Assembly: GCF_043290135.1 (NCBI RefSeq)
Contig: NC_134707.1
Coordinates: forward strand, 66,765,906-66,829,905
DNA length: 64,000 nt
From: Rhipicephalus microplus
Taxonomy: Eukaryota; Arthropoda; Arachnida; Ixodida; Ixodidae
Reading direction: 5' to 3'
Below, in pieces: positions 1-12,638 of the stretch; within the stretch, counting starts at the first letter, position 1; every line of letters begins with the position of its first letter. The position numbers and the translations under genes were made by a program. Below the pieces are notes generated by a model. The model had not been told where the DNA came from. It did no database searches and was given only the letters and a program-made list of their open reading frames with translations.

Positions 1-3000
1 ATGCAAACACAATCAAGTTTTGATGGTGCTCTTGTTGTACTGCAAGGTATACTTCAAAATGAGAGTTACCAGCCCTGGCCACTTACACAGATTGAGGATA
101 TGCATTCTTCTTTTTGCAAATAAATATTTAATGCACGTACGCGTATACACTACAGGTTAATATTAGAATAACCTACTGCACCTGATGAAATTTACCCTTG
201 ATTAGTGAATATCGATGACATGTGCTTGATATTTCGCAAAGACTTCGATGGATTTCTTAGCTAATTAACATTTACTCATTGCACAGACCATTAGCGCATT
301 CAGATTTAGGCGTTGTTTGAGCTGATATTTTTGCCATCAGCCTGAAACTCAATCGTTACATTCTGTGTACGTTTGTACGCGCACACGGGACCCCGTGCGT
401 GCGAATATTCAAAGAAAAAAATCAGACTCCTGGCCCGCTGAGAAAAAATAATTTGGCTGAGCGTTACAGAAATGTTACACGGCAAAACAACTTCATTTTG
501 GCTCTTAAAGATAAGAGATTCATGTTTTCAAATAGTGTGATGCATCCATTAGTATAGTGCTGGGTGATCGTCAATAACATTCTATCATTTCAAGAGTTTT
601 TCGCCCAATAAATCTGCCACGCATAACACGGCTGCATTTCGTTGGTAGCGTTTTCCAAGCTTTCATCGGCTTGTTCAAGGTCTAGGTGTTGCCGATTAAA
701 AAGAAGTCATTTGTGTATGTTAAATATCTGTCAGACAGCGTGAAGCAAGTGACGACGGCAGATCAGGCCCCGGGAACTGTCAAGTTCAAGTGGTCACCTG
801 TAGGGGGCGAAATATTCAACCATGGCGCATTCTTGCTTCAAACACCTAAAGTGGATTTTCTAACCTTTCTCGTCACTCGCGCTATTGTACTTTCTTGCAG
901 GGGTGCCCTCGTCGAGGCCAAGTTTCAATTCAAAAATCATCAAATACTACATTTTTTCCGTTTTGTCACGCATAAAAAACAACTTGGTCTTATAGTAAGT
1001 ACTTTTTTTTTGAGCAAGTGCTGCGTCATCAATTTTTTGTAATACTCTTTTGTGCTCGAGCTGACTCAAGGTCAGCAGCAGCCCATCGACAACATTATCC
1101 TCTTTTCAAAATATACGGCGGCTAACGGTTGCGACGGCACGTAACGGCTCGCGGTACGTTGTGATGTGTCTTGGACTGATTTGTTTCGCTTTGAATATTT
1201 CAAGTCTCTGCAGACCGACACACTCTTCCTCATTCTGTTAATTTTTACTGGTTTGAATGCGTTCGCAAAGGAAATTCATGTTACTTCCGGAGAATGAAGT
1301 GACCGCTAAAGCTTTCAATGGATGAACACCCGTTGCAAGCCCGGGTTGGTGAGTAGGAAGCTCTTGAGTTTTTTAAGGATGGTTGCTTGCTAGGCTAGTT
1401 CGTTCATTTTAACATGTGTAGTTTTTTTGCCAATGCCTGCGTTGGTGTGACACGGTGGCAGCAAATTGTAATATTAAATTTTTAAATTTTTAACGTCTTA
1501 ATCTGTCACCAGAAATACGTGCGATACTTGCGGGGTGGCTTCACGTGGGAAAGAGTCGCTGACTCCTTCATGTTAAAATTCTATCGCCAGGTAACACCAA
1601 CCAGGCCGTTGCGAGATAAAAAGGCAAATAAACCACTGTCGCCTCACATGTGTCCTCTTAGCTAGCCCATACATTATTGCAAAAAACCTACTAGTTATTA
1701 GTTTACTGCAGTCGCGTTTGAGAAACATCACAAAACTATGGGCGTGGTTTTGCTATGGTGTGACAAAGGAAGTGCCACATAAATTAGAAATACTTGTTTT
1801 TCTGCCAGAGCTTCTTGGCCCACCTGACATGGAAGCAGTTGTGTACAATGGGCAGGAACCTGCTACATGACACGCCTTGTGAAGAAGCAGCCCTGACCGA
1901 TACACTTTTATGAGGTACCATTACATGTATGTATAAAATACTGTTTACAAATTACCTGAGTTTCTTTCTTTACGTTTGAAAATTTCTTGCATTGATATCT
2001 GGGGCTGTTACTTGTTTTTCCAGGCTGCCATGCAACGACAAGCTCACTACCCCCGAATGTCCATTCTGCAAGTACGTTGAAACTTCTTAATGTCCACTAC
2101 AACAGGTCATCTCGAACCTCACACATGCAATGCTGTATTTGTGAATGTTTTGCCGCGCATATTATAAGGCGTGCTTTAGATTGGCCAGAAGCATTGGCTG
2201 CCTAGCGTGGCATGGAATCTACACTTAAATAACGTTGAAACTGTAACACTAATAGTTAGATTGTGTGGCACTGCTGAGCTCAACAACACATGTGTGACAC
2301 CAGCCACAGTGGCCATATTTCGATGGGGGTGAAATGCTAAGACGTTTGTGTGCTTAAGCTTATGTTCAATTCGCATACACCACATGATCTGTTTTACAAA
2401 TTGCTGCACCTCGAAATTCTTTTCAGTGGTGCAGTGATGCCATCTTCTAAACCATGTCATTTATTTCAAAAAGCGCAGGAGAAATAGAGCACCAAAATCA
2501 GTTCATTATTTTTCAGTAACCCCTAAACTTATGGCGCTTGTTTGGTGCATCCGCATGCTGAGCTTAACAAACAACCTAGCATTAGACGTAAGTACCGTCC
2601 CCACCTCTACAAACGCAGCTTGTTTTGCCAAGATGTTAGCACCCTATTCAATTAAGTGAACAAAAAGAAGAATTCCACCTTGTTGGCACCTTGTCATCCA
2701 CTTGTGATACCGCACCACTGAACTCATGCTGCAAAAGTTCTGAACTTCTCGTGCACTGCTGTGAACGAGTTACCATTGGTGCAGGTTAACCTAAACCCCT
2801 AAAGGTAAACGCTTAAAGATTGAAGGTTGAAAACATGAAAAATATATGAACATGGGGTGCCAGAGCAAATGTTTCGACAAGTCGTCTTGTCTCCTGTGAG
2901 GCTACGATATCATTTGTTTTAACCCATAGAAGTCAGAATCAATCTCAATTTGCCCACTACTGTACAACTCATGATCAATTCATAGTTGGCATGTGGATCA

Positions 3001-5094
3001 TCAGAAGTTATTATTGCATCACTAAATGAACAACCCCGCAGTGAGGGGCCTAAACAGGCTTTCCGACATTTAGTTGTGCCTTGTGACAGTTTACAAACAA
3101 CACCCAGAACTGTTTTGTCTTCATTAACTGGGTTTAGGTCATACAAGTTTACAAAGAATATGTGCCAAAGCTCATAGGGCTGCACTCAATTGCTTTAGCG
3201 ATGCACATATATTCAATGTCCTTCTGAAATAGTAAATCATAATTGTGATGAGCACTTGCAGCACCGCTTCCTCAAATACGTGAATGCTGTCGTGAAGAGC
3301 AAGATTGTGTTAACTGGATGTGGTACTGTTTTTTTCATATAGCAGAGAAACGTCTCAGATTTCTTTGAGCACAATTGCTTCTGTTTAAATTAGGTTGTAT
3401 TAACTATAGTGTCTGCAACTATGAAGTGAAGTTTTGTGCACTTCAATCATGAAAAAAATCTAGGAAGTCACACACGTAATTGAAACATACATGATCTTGA
3501 CTTATCTTCAGCCACACTGCAAGATAGTACGTATTTCAAGGTTTAACCTCTAAATTTAGCAGGCAAAAAACTATTTCAGCTTTTAAGCACACGCGTACGA
3601 AAAAAGTAAACACAATAACAAGTCTGAAATAAATGTGACCTTCATTGCTCCAGTATCTGGACAGATTCACATCATGTACCACCTATTGAATTCAGGAGTG
3701 CTCGTTTGCAAGAGAGTGCTCAAGTTCTGTCGATACGTCTATGCAAAAAAGAGGTTGTACTTGGGGCAGAGCACAACCTTATTGTACTGTAAGAGCACCA
3801 ACAAAGCTGTACAAACAAGAAAATTCTTCACTGCATGTCTAAAACTTTTTTCTCAGAATTGGGCCTTTTCGATTTGTAAGCACACACCTCATAGCTGTTC
3901 CTTTAGCATACATGTTCACTGCATAATCAGCAGACCGGTCATAACCTGTGACGAGAAATTCTAGTTGTAGTAGTTGTGTAACTTAACTCTAACAATACAT
4001 GTAGCAAGCCTGAAATATTTTTAGGCCCATCACCTAAATACATACTACCTATGTTCAGACTCATGGCTGAGAATTAAAATTGGTGCCTACCCTGTCGACA
4101 CGACGCGACACTGAATAATCGTGAAGTACTCAACGTGGCATTGCCGAGCGAAAAAATTTCAGAACTGCACGCATTCGCAATTGTTTATTTAACTAATTTA
4201 GCAAAACGACAGAGCTCTCGCTGCGCAAGCTATCTATCGGTAATGTGCAAGTTTTCTTCCCAATTCCACATCATGCATTCACTTCACTTCAAGATCAACA
4301 CTACAGAGCAAGCGCCACATCTGACGGCAAAATCGGACCCCTGTCCTGAAGCCACGCTATTAAACTCGAGCGCTGCAACACAATGAAAGTGACGTCCATT
4401 TAGCGATCTCGATGTTCAGTTATATGCATATGCTTGTTAGTTTTCAAGAGTCTTTACAGATGGTTTGAAAGCTTTCCTTATGTATGAGTGACTTGCTTTG
4501 TTCAGACCTGACCGTGTACATTGGTTGTACCGGCTTGGACAATCGCAACTAATGGTGCAAACCTTACTTGATTGATGTTGTTTTTGGCATTCGAGGCCAG
4601 CTAGGTCACCTGGCGATCATTACAGACGCGAAGCGTGATTTAGCAACGAAAAAAATACCATAGGAAGCGAGCAGCGCGAACCAGCCGCGAGCTCCTCATC
4701 TGCAGCAAAAAATGCGTCTCTCTATTGATGATGATAGTACTACCAGTGCCATCTCGCCTAGCGGTATTGCAGTTCATTACTGTTTCTGTTCTCCCAATAG
4801 AACTTCCGTTCTCCAAAGGCAACGTTTCTGTTCTCTAAACTGATAGGTGTGCTATGGTCAGATCATGTACGGAACTTCGATCTGAAAGACGTCAACGAGT
4901 TCACGCCTGGGGACACTTAATAAGTGTACGGGGACGGCGAAGACTCTACTAAAGAAGGCTACTATGACGCTGACCTCCTGCATATGACTGGTAAAGCTAT
5001 GCTTTTATAAACTGCATGCTTTGCTTAATTGTTCTCCTCCGATGAGGATACGCAAACCTATATACACAACTAGAAATAAATCTCAAATACTTTC
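1..5094. other. Non-coding flank, no gene seen
   Basis: AT-rich sequence with short random open frames only. I see no domain, no convincing splice-site series and no recognisable transposon coding sequence. The 4640-4822 minus-strand open frame has no recognisable domain. Unannotated old repeats are likely but cannot be named by eye. Confidence 0.5.
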
Positions 5095-5510
5095 TTTTGA
5101 CACAAGTTGGGTTCCCAAATGCTTGCAGAAATGAAGGAGTACAAGTACTTTGGAATCATAATAACTAACAACCTTAATTGGAATATGCACATTTCCAACA
5201 TAAGCAAGTCTTCGTTCAGAAAACTTCGTTTTCTCAGACAAAAACTAAAGTGGGGTTTTCAGTGTGTGAAAACATTTTGTTTCATGTTTGTATTTTTGTT
5301 GCTTCACCTTGACGTACCACTGTAAAAAAATTATGTAGTTTTTGCCTTATCTTAAGCTGCAGTTTATTATGTACACATGCCAGTGTTTCTTTTTGTTAAG
5401 TATGCGATTTCGCTGCCTTCATTTGCTTTGTTTGTGTCTTTTTGCCCTTTTTACTTGGGCCCCTGTTTGGGCCTGCAGTATTTTATAACTATTAAAAAAA
5501 ATGTTTACAT
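5095..5510 (+). mobile_element. 5'-truncated CR1/L2-like LINE, 3' end
   Basis: The frame from about 5107 encodes a fragment typical of the region after the RT palm of non-LTR retrotransposons. It reads EYKYFGIIITNNLNW followed by a helix rich in Arg, Lys and Leu (SSFRKLRFLRQKLK). The coding match stops near 5262. A T-rich 3'UTR follows, with the palindromic stretch GGGCCCCTGTTTGGGCC near 5458-5474 and an A-rich end. Endonuclease and catalytic RT segments are missing, as expected for 5' truncation during target-primed reverse transcription. The CR1/L2 assignment rests on the style of this peptide and tail; Jockey or another clade is possible. Confidence 0.6.
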
Positions 5511-5714
5511 TTCGAAGTGGCTTTTTTTCTCGAATGGCTGCTCAATATCAACGTGCATGGTTGACTTTGCAGCTACACACAGTGTGATTAAAAAAGGAGA
5601 AGAAGCCTATTAACGCTTATAAGTACCACCATGAATCTCTTCCATCTTGCCCAGGTGCCTGTTCTTCTAAAAAAGGTGTCCTTCTAAACAAGGTGTTCTT
5701 GTAAACAAGGTGTA

Positions 5715-5782
5715 TGTTGACAAGGTAGCGCTTTCGCAAACGGCGCCATGGCGCTGCTGGCTTAAGCGCTACCTTGTCAACA
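5715..5782. repeat. Perfect 18-bp inverted repeat (hairpin)
   Basis: Arms TGTTGACAAGGTAGCGCT (5715-5732) and its exact reverse complement (5765-5782) are separated by 32 bases containing the palindrome GGCGCCATGGCGC. Just upstream (about 5670-5712) lie imperfect direct repeats around AAACAAGGTGT. It could be a foldback element end or a structured transcript; no coding role is seen. Confidence 0.75.
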
Positions 5783-8700
5783 AGCAGTACCTCAATTCTG
5801 GGTTCGCTCGGATATCGTCGGCTTTTGCATTCCGTGTCACGGACAATGATGAGAGTGTTCATTTCTATTGAGAAAAGATTTCTGCATCATTAAAAAATAA
5901 ATTTTAGTAACGCAATTATTATGCACTCCCATATTAATAAAGAGCCGTAATAAAACACTGAAATAAAAAAAATACCTAGTCTGCACCTAGTGCCATATCT
6001 CGCCGCTATAGCAACTCGCCAAATAAACAACATGACCGCTGCGCATGTAAGCGTATTACGGCTAGCGTGGTGTGTTCTCCTAATTATGTGTTGAGTTTCT
6101 GGACGCTGCACAGTCGCTCCCCTGTTATCACACCAAAGGTAATAGATTGTAAGAATGCGGACAGGAAGATTGGTGCTTGGGAGCCAATGCGCTTGTGCTG
6201 TAGCCGCTTCACAGATGTGTCAGTACTACCTACGCCCGACTCGCTACCTACCGTCTAGTGTTATGCCCGAAGAAAGAAGCAAAGAATCGAAGGAAATCAA
6301 CGTGATATCTCTTCGTGCGTGGCCGGAAGGCACCTCATGTCGCCGCAGGAGTAAATAAAAAAAGCAAAGTAGCACGCGGAAAGATTTGTTTTGGCAGCCT
6401 GTGTGCTGCACGGGCTGCGGCCGCTCTTCGGAATGGCGTCCGTGACCGAACTCGACAGCTGCTTGTCCGCAAGCCGGGGACGCTGGTGTATACGACTCTA
6501 CATTTTACAGATTTCGCATTTAGCAAACGTGATTGAGAAGTTACATTTTGCGTTTGTATGCGCACATGCAAGCCCGTGCACTAACAAGCATAAAAAAAAT
6601 TGCATCCCGACGCAGAAAAAAGATTTCTGTGTAAGCCTAACAAATGTACACAGGGGTAAACAGCCTCACGGCGAACACGGCAACAGAGCAGCCTTGTTCC
6701 ATTCTGCTGTACTAAATAATTTTTTAAACTGGGATATCGTTCAGGAATACTACTTACGTTTTGAGATACCGTTGTACGCGTTGGCTTCCTATGGACTTTG
6801 ACCTGCTATCGCAGTGATTAGATTATACTAAATAAAATAAAAAGTTCAGAACAAGTGTGCAGCTGCAAGTTTACCACTTGGGATATCTGAATGGTATTAT
6901 TGGTGCGCCTTATTTAATGTGTGTGGTCTTGCACTTTTGCAAGGCAAACATTAGTGTTGCTGTCTTTACTAAAATCATTTTACTGAAATGTTTGGTCTGG
7001 CCTATCTGAACAGCCTTAACTGAAAGTAATGCTGCTAAAAAAACCAAATTTCTTAAATTCTCTGTGACAATTCTTACCAGAACAGCATAGTTCTGAATGG
7101 CTTTCAGGACACGTTTCTATAGTGTCGTGCAAGTGCAGTAAGTCTTATTGTAAAGCGACATCTCAATATTTGTGGAATCCTTTATTCTACATTCAGAATT
7201 GAAGAAAGAAATGGATAGCTACCTAAGTTCACGGCGTGTGTATCACACCAAGAAAAACAAATAAGACGCACAGAGTTCAACCAAACAGGTCAGGAAAATT
7301 GTGTTTGTTTTTAAAATGTAATAAGTACATACTCCTTCCTGTTTTGGGGCTGGTTTGAGCAATTAAAAGAATGAAGAATGTGTTATTCTGCCTTGTAGCC
7401 AAACTCTTTACTGGGTTAATTATAGCTATTAGGTGCGGAACACTTAGAGGCTCAGCTTGTCGTAAGTTGTCGTACACTAAGTTATTGAATTGGAAAGTAG
7501 GCGCACCAAAAAGCAGTCCTTGGAATCTTGGCAAATTCACACAAAACTATGAAACCTAAACCCTGGCAAGTGTGTATGTCCACGGCAATCGAGGCCAACG
7601 AGATAGGCAACACTTTCACAAAAGTAGCTGGAGGAACTACAGTGGAAAGGGAGGCAATGAGTAAAGCAAAAGTGCTAGCTTTGGAACCAGCCGGTCAGAC
7701 AGTATTCTCTAGAAGAGACTAAATAGGTCTCGAAACGCAAGGACAGCGTTTAAAACTGAAAACCAAACTTGGCTAGACAGTTTTCTATCTAATGATTTCA
7801 CCCAGCCAGATTTATGCTGAATGTTTACCTTTAAATGTTTATTACATGCTCGAATGTTACGACTCTAGGTAGTTTCTTCTTCAGAACAATTGGAGGGGGG
7901 AGTGGGCACCGGGATGTGCTGTGCCTGTTCGTGAAAAATGTTGAGTGAATGCGATTACGAGCTGAATTTCTGGTCAGTCTACCATATCAGGCTGCTGATT
8001 CATTTTCTGCGTTGGGTTCAACGAGATGCTTATTACTGTGATTGTGAAAGTAAGCTTTTGTTGTATGGTAATCGGAGTTGAAGCCTGGAGCAGTGTAAAA
8101 GTGTTTCAGAAAGCTCAGTTTACTCTATGAATCTCTCCAATCACTGTGATTTTATTCCTGTCAGCATCCAACTTGAGTAATGATCCCTTTGAGGCTTGGG
8201 GCAGCTGTAGTGTTGGCGGTGCTGAAGCATTTTTGTTTGGCGTGTAATTTGTAAGGTGGCAGGCTGAGAAGTAATAAAGGGAGCAGCGACACCACAGCAT
8301 TTGCGTCTTATAGCTGTGTGCAAATGCAACATGCAAGCTGCATTATGTTCGCTTTACTGATTGGTGTATAGATCAGTGAACACTATGTTCTGAAGGCTTA
8401 CGAATTCCATGTATGCATGTTGGAGCACTGAGACAGTTATTTGTCCACTACGCAGTACGGTCTTCGTACTAGTGTTTTCAGCTAATCTGTTTGCATAATA
8501 CCTGTGAAATCCTGAGGCATATAATCATTTTTCGTCAGCTGCATCTTTGTTCTTGCGAAAACGTGACAGAAAGCAAGAGCAAAGGCAGAGTGGTTGTTTA
8601 GTAGTGTTTGCTGTTGGGCTACTTTACGCATGCTTGCACTTGCATGGATCACATGATGTTTGTTCGCATGCCCTCTTCATCCCTGTCCGAGCACTTGCAA

Positions 8701-10666
8701 GATAAGTTCAACTTCAGGATTTCACCTTAACGTGATTAGCGTCTGGCTTTACAACGCTGTCAGGTTTCCTGCCAGTGCTGTACACAGTTGGCAGGCAGGT
8801 AGGTCTCCATAATCAGCATTGAGGTAAGTCTCGAGTGATCGAAAAGTGAGCCTGTAGAGGGGCATTCTTGTTAAAGATACTGGGTATGCAAACATTGACA
8901 CAAGAGACGTCGAAAAAAAAAAACCTTAGTGTTGAATAACAACTGATGAACACTCGGCTCTTGAAAGGAGGCATGGAAACCTATCTGTGCATGCTTCATG
9001 CCTGTGTAGTTAGCTCCCGTACTAGTCTGGCGTTTGTGGTGCGTTATGGTAGCTGTTTAGATGCTTGATTTTTTTTATGCAGATAAATCGATGGTTTGCT
9101 GAAGCATGCGCTCATACTATTATTATTATTATTATTATTATTATGCCAGGCCTCAAACATTAGGCGCGTTTCTTTACTCTAGTCATGGTACGAAATCGCG
9201 CGTTCATCAAATTTGGGCGTCCGCTTTCAAACCTACAATGTATATTCTAACAAGAATGAGAAAAATCTTCAAATGGCTCAGGCCTTCAGCATCATAATAA
9301 TAGTGGTAGTGCACACGTTAGTCGCCCATCGATTCACCTGCATAAGGAAGAAACAAGAGTCTAAAGAGAAGGCTGCAACATTGCGCACCGATGTCGCCGC
9401 CTTCTCTTCGGATGCGCGGCCGCGATGTGGCGTGTGACCCGCAGCCTACGGCAACAAAAAACGGTGTTCATAGTTATTCTTGAAGAAGGAAAAGTCATCT
9501 CATATTTGTCAGCTCAAAAGCGACAACGCAATACTTAAGAGAACGAATACGAAAAAAATAAAGCTGCAGGCAGCGCGGGCCGCTTTGCTGGCCTTTAATT
9601 CGGGAGCAGCAACAGCAAATCGGCTGACCATCAAGCGATGGTGAAGAAGTGGAAAGAAGGATATAGATCATGTGTTAAAACGTGGCAGCGGCCGTTCGCT
9701 GCTGTAGAAAACCATCTGTAGGGAACCGGCAATGAGTTTCCTTGACCACCCTAGCAGTGAGAGCGGGCACTTCTCAGCAGCTCCCGCAGATGAGTGTCGC
9801 AGTTGATAGAGGCAGTGCGTGCCCGCATCACCATAACAAAACCAAACGGCACTGACAGTGCTGGTGCCTATTCGAGTGAAACAATATATAAAAACAGGGA
9901 AGACGTTGAGAGGAAAGGGAGGACGTAGAAAGATGAGGCGGCGTTGTATCCAAGTGGTCAGACGAGCAAAATTCTGCTCTTGCTCTCCTGTGTATTGCTG
10001 TTGGGCTTGTTTTTATACCAATGGCGCGAGTCTGCTATATTTATTGAATAGTGTAGGCAGACACCAGTGGAAACCAGGGTCAAACAGTCGAGTTTAAAAG
10101 GCGTTTGCCAGAATTAAAATTAGCTTATTATGCAACATATGGCAGAGTTACCTTATTATCTGGTTTCCTGAGCGTTCAGTCGTGCAGTTCACGACTAACA
10201 AAGTTTGCATGCGTTCATCCACCTGTAGTAAATGACACGATAGGCAGGTAGTCTTTTATCGTCAACAGTTTCGTGTAAAGGAAAGCTGCTTTTTCCACAA
10301 GGCTTGTATGGGGCCACGTTCACCTACGCGTCTGTGCTGTTCTAAAAGATACTTTCGTGGTGAACACTCGATGCTGAGATATCTCTGTTCAGTTTAATTT
10401 GTGCAAAGAGATGGTTCTTGTAACGAACAAAGCAGCGGACTACTCAAAGCCTACCAATCTGCAGTAAGCCAACGCGGTAAGCGTTTTTCTCTCTTGTTGA
10501 CATGGCTAAGTAACATCAAAATTTACTTCTTCAACTTTCGATCAAATGTCTTCAAATGTCTTCAATCTTCACTCATTGTTTAGTTCGCCTAACCATTTAG
10601 GTTTTTCTACTTGCCTGTGTTAGCCTCATCAATAATTGTAAGGCTTTCATGTGCCAAACAAGATAT
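5783..10666. other. Non-coding stretch with simple repeats
   Basis: No gene can be supported. Around 6240-6480 the sequence is locally GC- and CpG-richer with frames open on both strands, but no start or splice structure fits. An open frame at 7528-7722 has codon-like composition but no recognisable motif. Elsewhere it is AT-rich. Confidence 0.5.
9117..9144. repeat. (TAT)n microsatellite
   Basis: About nine tandem TAT/ATT units. Both flanks are unique sequence. Confidence 0.95.
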
Positions 10667-10838
10667 TGTTACCGCAAGTGTAATTTAGGTATGTGCATCT
10701 GTGTAGCGGGGAACATGCTGGTAGCAGAAGAAGAGGACGTTCGGTTGGTGGCAAGAGCTCGCTGCTGCGCGTTCACCGTGGTATACCATCGAGTCGACCG
10801 TTACGTCTGCTTCGAAGAAACCCCTCGTACACGTAACA
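10667..10838 (+). repeat. 5' LTR of gypsy element
   Basis: 172 bp, beginning TGTTACC and ending CGTAACA, matching the 3' LTR over its whole length with small substitutions and short indels. The AATAAA poly(A) signal present in the 3' LTR reads AAGAAA here. Confidence 0.95.
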
Positions 10839-10841
10839 GAA

Positions 10842-10862
10842 TGGTGGAGGTGCTGGGTACGA
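10842..10862 (+). promoter_or_regulatory. Candidate primer binding site
   Basis: TGGTGGAGGTGCTGGGTACG begins three bases after the 5' LTR. It starts with TGG, as expected for the complement of a tRNA 3' CCA end, and ends in a T-loop-like GGTACGA. I cannot say which tRNA would prime. Confidence 0.55.
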
Positions 10863-10876
10863 CACGTCGACGTACC

Positions 10877-12097
10877 ATGGAGCCACAGCTGTTTGGAGTT
10901 CGCCGGAGCCGTCGTCTTGCTGGTCTGCCGCCGACAACAGTCGTCAAGGCCCAGAGTGAGGGTTAGGAATCAACCGCCTCAACTTCGCGCCAATCTACAC
11001 TGGCTACACCTAGGCATCACTACATGGAACCCCGCCCGTTCGCGGGAATGGCAGGAGAAGATGTGGACGCGTGGCTAACGCACTACAAAAGGGTGAGCCG
11101 GTACAACCACTTGAACTCTATCGATCAGCCGGAAAACGTCGTGCTGTTTCTCACGGACACTGCCCTGATGTGGCATGAAAACCACGAAGAGTCTTCGACA
11201 ACATGGGCTCTTTTTGCTCAAGAACTCAAGAAGTGTTTTGGTTACTCCGACTCAAAAATGAAAAGCGCGGAGCCGACTCTTCCTTGAAGAGCCCAGACTC
11301 CTGGAGAAACCTGCACTCCTTATATAGAGGACGTTCTTATGCTTTGCAAGATTATAAACCCGCAGATGTCTGAAGAAGACAGAGTCGGACACCTATTGAG
11401 AGGCATAGCGGAAGACGTTTACAATTTTCTGATAGGCAGGGATGACCTCACCTCTGCCTCCGACGTCCAACATCACTGCTGCACGTTCGAAAAATTGAAG
11501 ACTCGTCACATCGCCCTGAAATTTGGTAGGCTGGCAAATGTGACAACGGTTGCCAGTGTCGACGTGAGCCCGCCCACCGACATTGCCGCTGCTATTCAGC
11601 CAATTGTGCGTGAAGAGCTCCAGCGACAAGGTGGTAGGGTTGACGAAACCATTCCTCATCCACCTACCAATCCACACTACTAGACGGCGGAACCATCAGC
11701 TCCTCTGCGACCATCGGCGTGTGTGGCAGACATCAGCGAAACTGGAAATCCGCGGCCACGTCGTGACTCATTCGTGACCGACCAGCGATATGGCCAACGA
11801 CTTCGGCACGGCCCCGCCACACAAAGGTGGGCAGCCCCTGCTTAGCAAGCTCGTCACCGACCCTTCACAGCTGAGCGGTCTTAGCATTGGTTCAGCGAGC
11901 GTCCTCTACCGGTCTGCTACAACTGTGGCTTCGAAGGACACATTGCCAGGTATATCAACTACCGGCAGCCGCCAAGGTACGACCGATCACCGAGATTTAA
12001 CCCTTCTGGCGTTACCCGAGCACCGACATTCCCGGGAAGCGCGTCTTACGAGATCCCAGGACCGCTACAAAACCAATCTCCGGCCTCTGACCGCAGT
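10877..12097 (+). pseudogene. gypsy gag (capsid/nucleocapsid), broken
   Basis: Gag would form the virus-like particle. From ATG 10877 the frame runs to a stop at 10964-10966, resumes in the same frame (for example MEPRPFAGMAGEDVDAWL from 11024), stops again at 11285-11287, and continues as a capsid-like segment (11339-11683). The pattern of Trp, Leu and Phe fits a retrotransposon capsid domain: VDAWLTHYKRV, then WALFAQELKKCF. In another frame a zinc knuckle remnant lies at 11914-11955: CYNCGFEGHIARY, with Cys, Cys and His in place and the fourth Cys replaced by Ile. At least two stops and two frame changes make it non-functional. Confidence 0.85.
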
Positions 12098-12610
12098 GTG
12101 ACACCACCACCTGCCCCTCGCGCCAACCGATCACTGTCTGTCTCATCAGCGCCGCCACTTCTCGCCTCCTACGGAAAACTAAACGGCGCGGCCGTTGGAG
12201 GCGAGGTCGCCGGACAGTCTTCGATTTCAACAGGTATACCTCCGTTAGCTTCCATGTTTAGAAATAAGGTTCGAGTGCTTATCAATGGTGTACCAACGAT
12301 GGCTTTGGTGGACACAGGTGCAACCGTGTCAGTGATGAGTTTAGTTTTCACCCGCCTTCTTGGGCGAAAGGTTATCTTTCGTTCGGACCGTCCTGATACG
12401 TTTCGTGGAGTGAGCGGAGAGGTGTTTCAACCTGTTGGTGTCTGCACTGTGACTGTTAGTTTGGCGTGCCATAACTTTGTCGCAGAGTTTGCTGGTCTCC
12501 CTCATACTACGCATGACGTCATTCTGGGACTCGATTTCTTGAAGCTATGTGGTGCTAAGGTCGATTGCCGCACAGGACAAAATACAGTAGATTCTGATAT
12601 CCTAGTTTAG
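12098..12610 (+). pseudogene. gypsy aspartic protease region
   Basis: A 170-codon open frame. The retropepsin active site is ALVDTGATVSVMS, with the catalytic Asp codon at 12311-12313 (about residue 72). The second hallmark, an ILGLDFL motif (V-I-L-G-L-D), appears near residue 145, as in gypsy proteases. The enzyme would process the Gag-Pol polyprotein. The active-site triplet DTG is intact, but the frame is cut off from Gag and ends at 12610 before RT, so it is part of a broken polyprotein. The N-terminal Pro/Ser-rich part may be the tail of gag or a linker. Confidence 0.9.
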
Positions 12611-12638
12611 TTTATGGAAAACTCGCCCTCTCAAGAAA

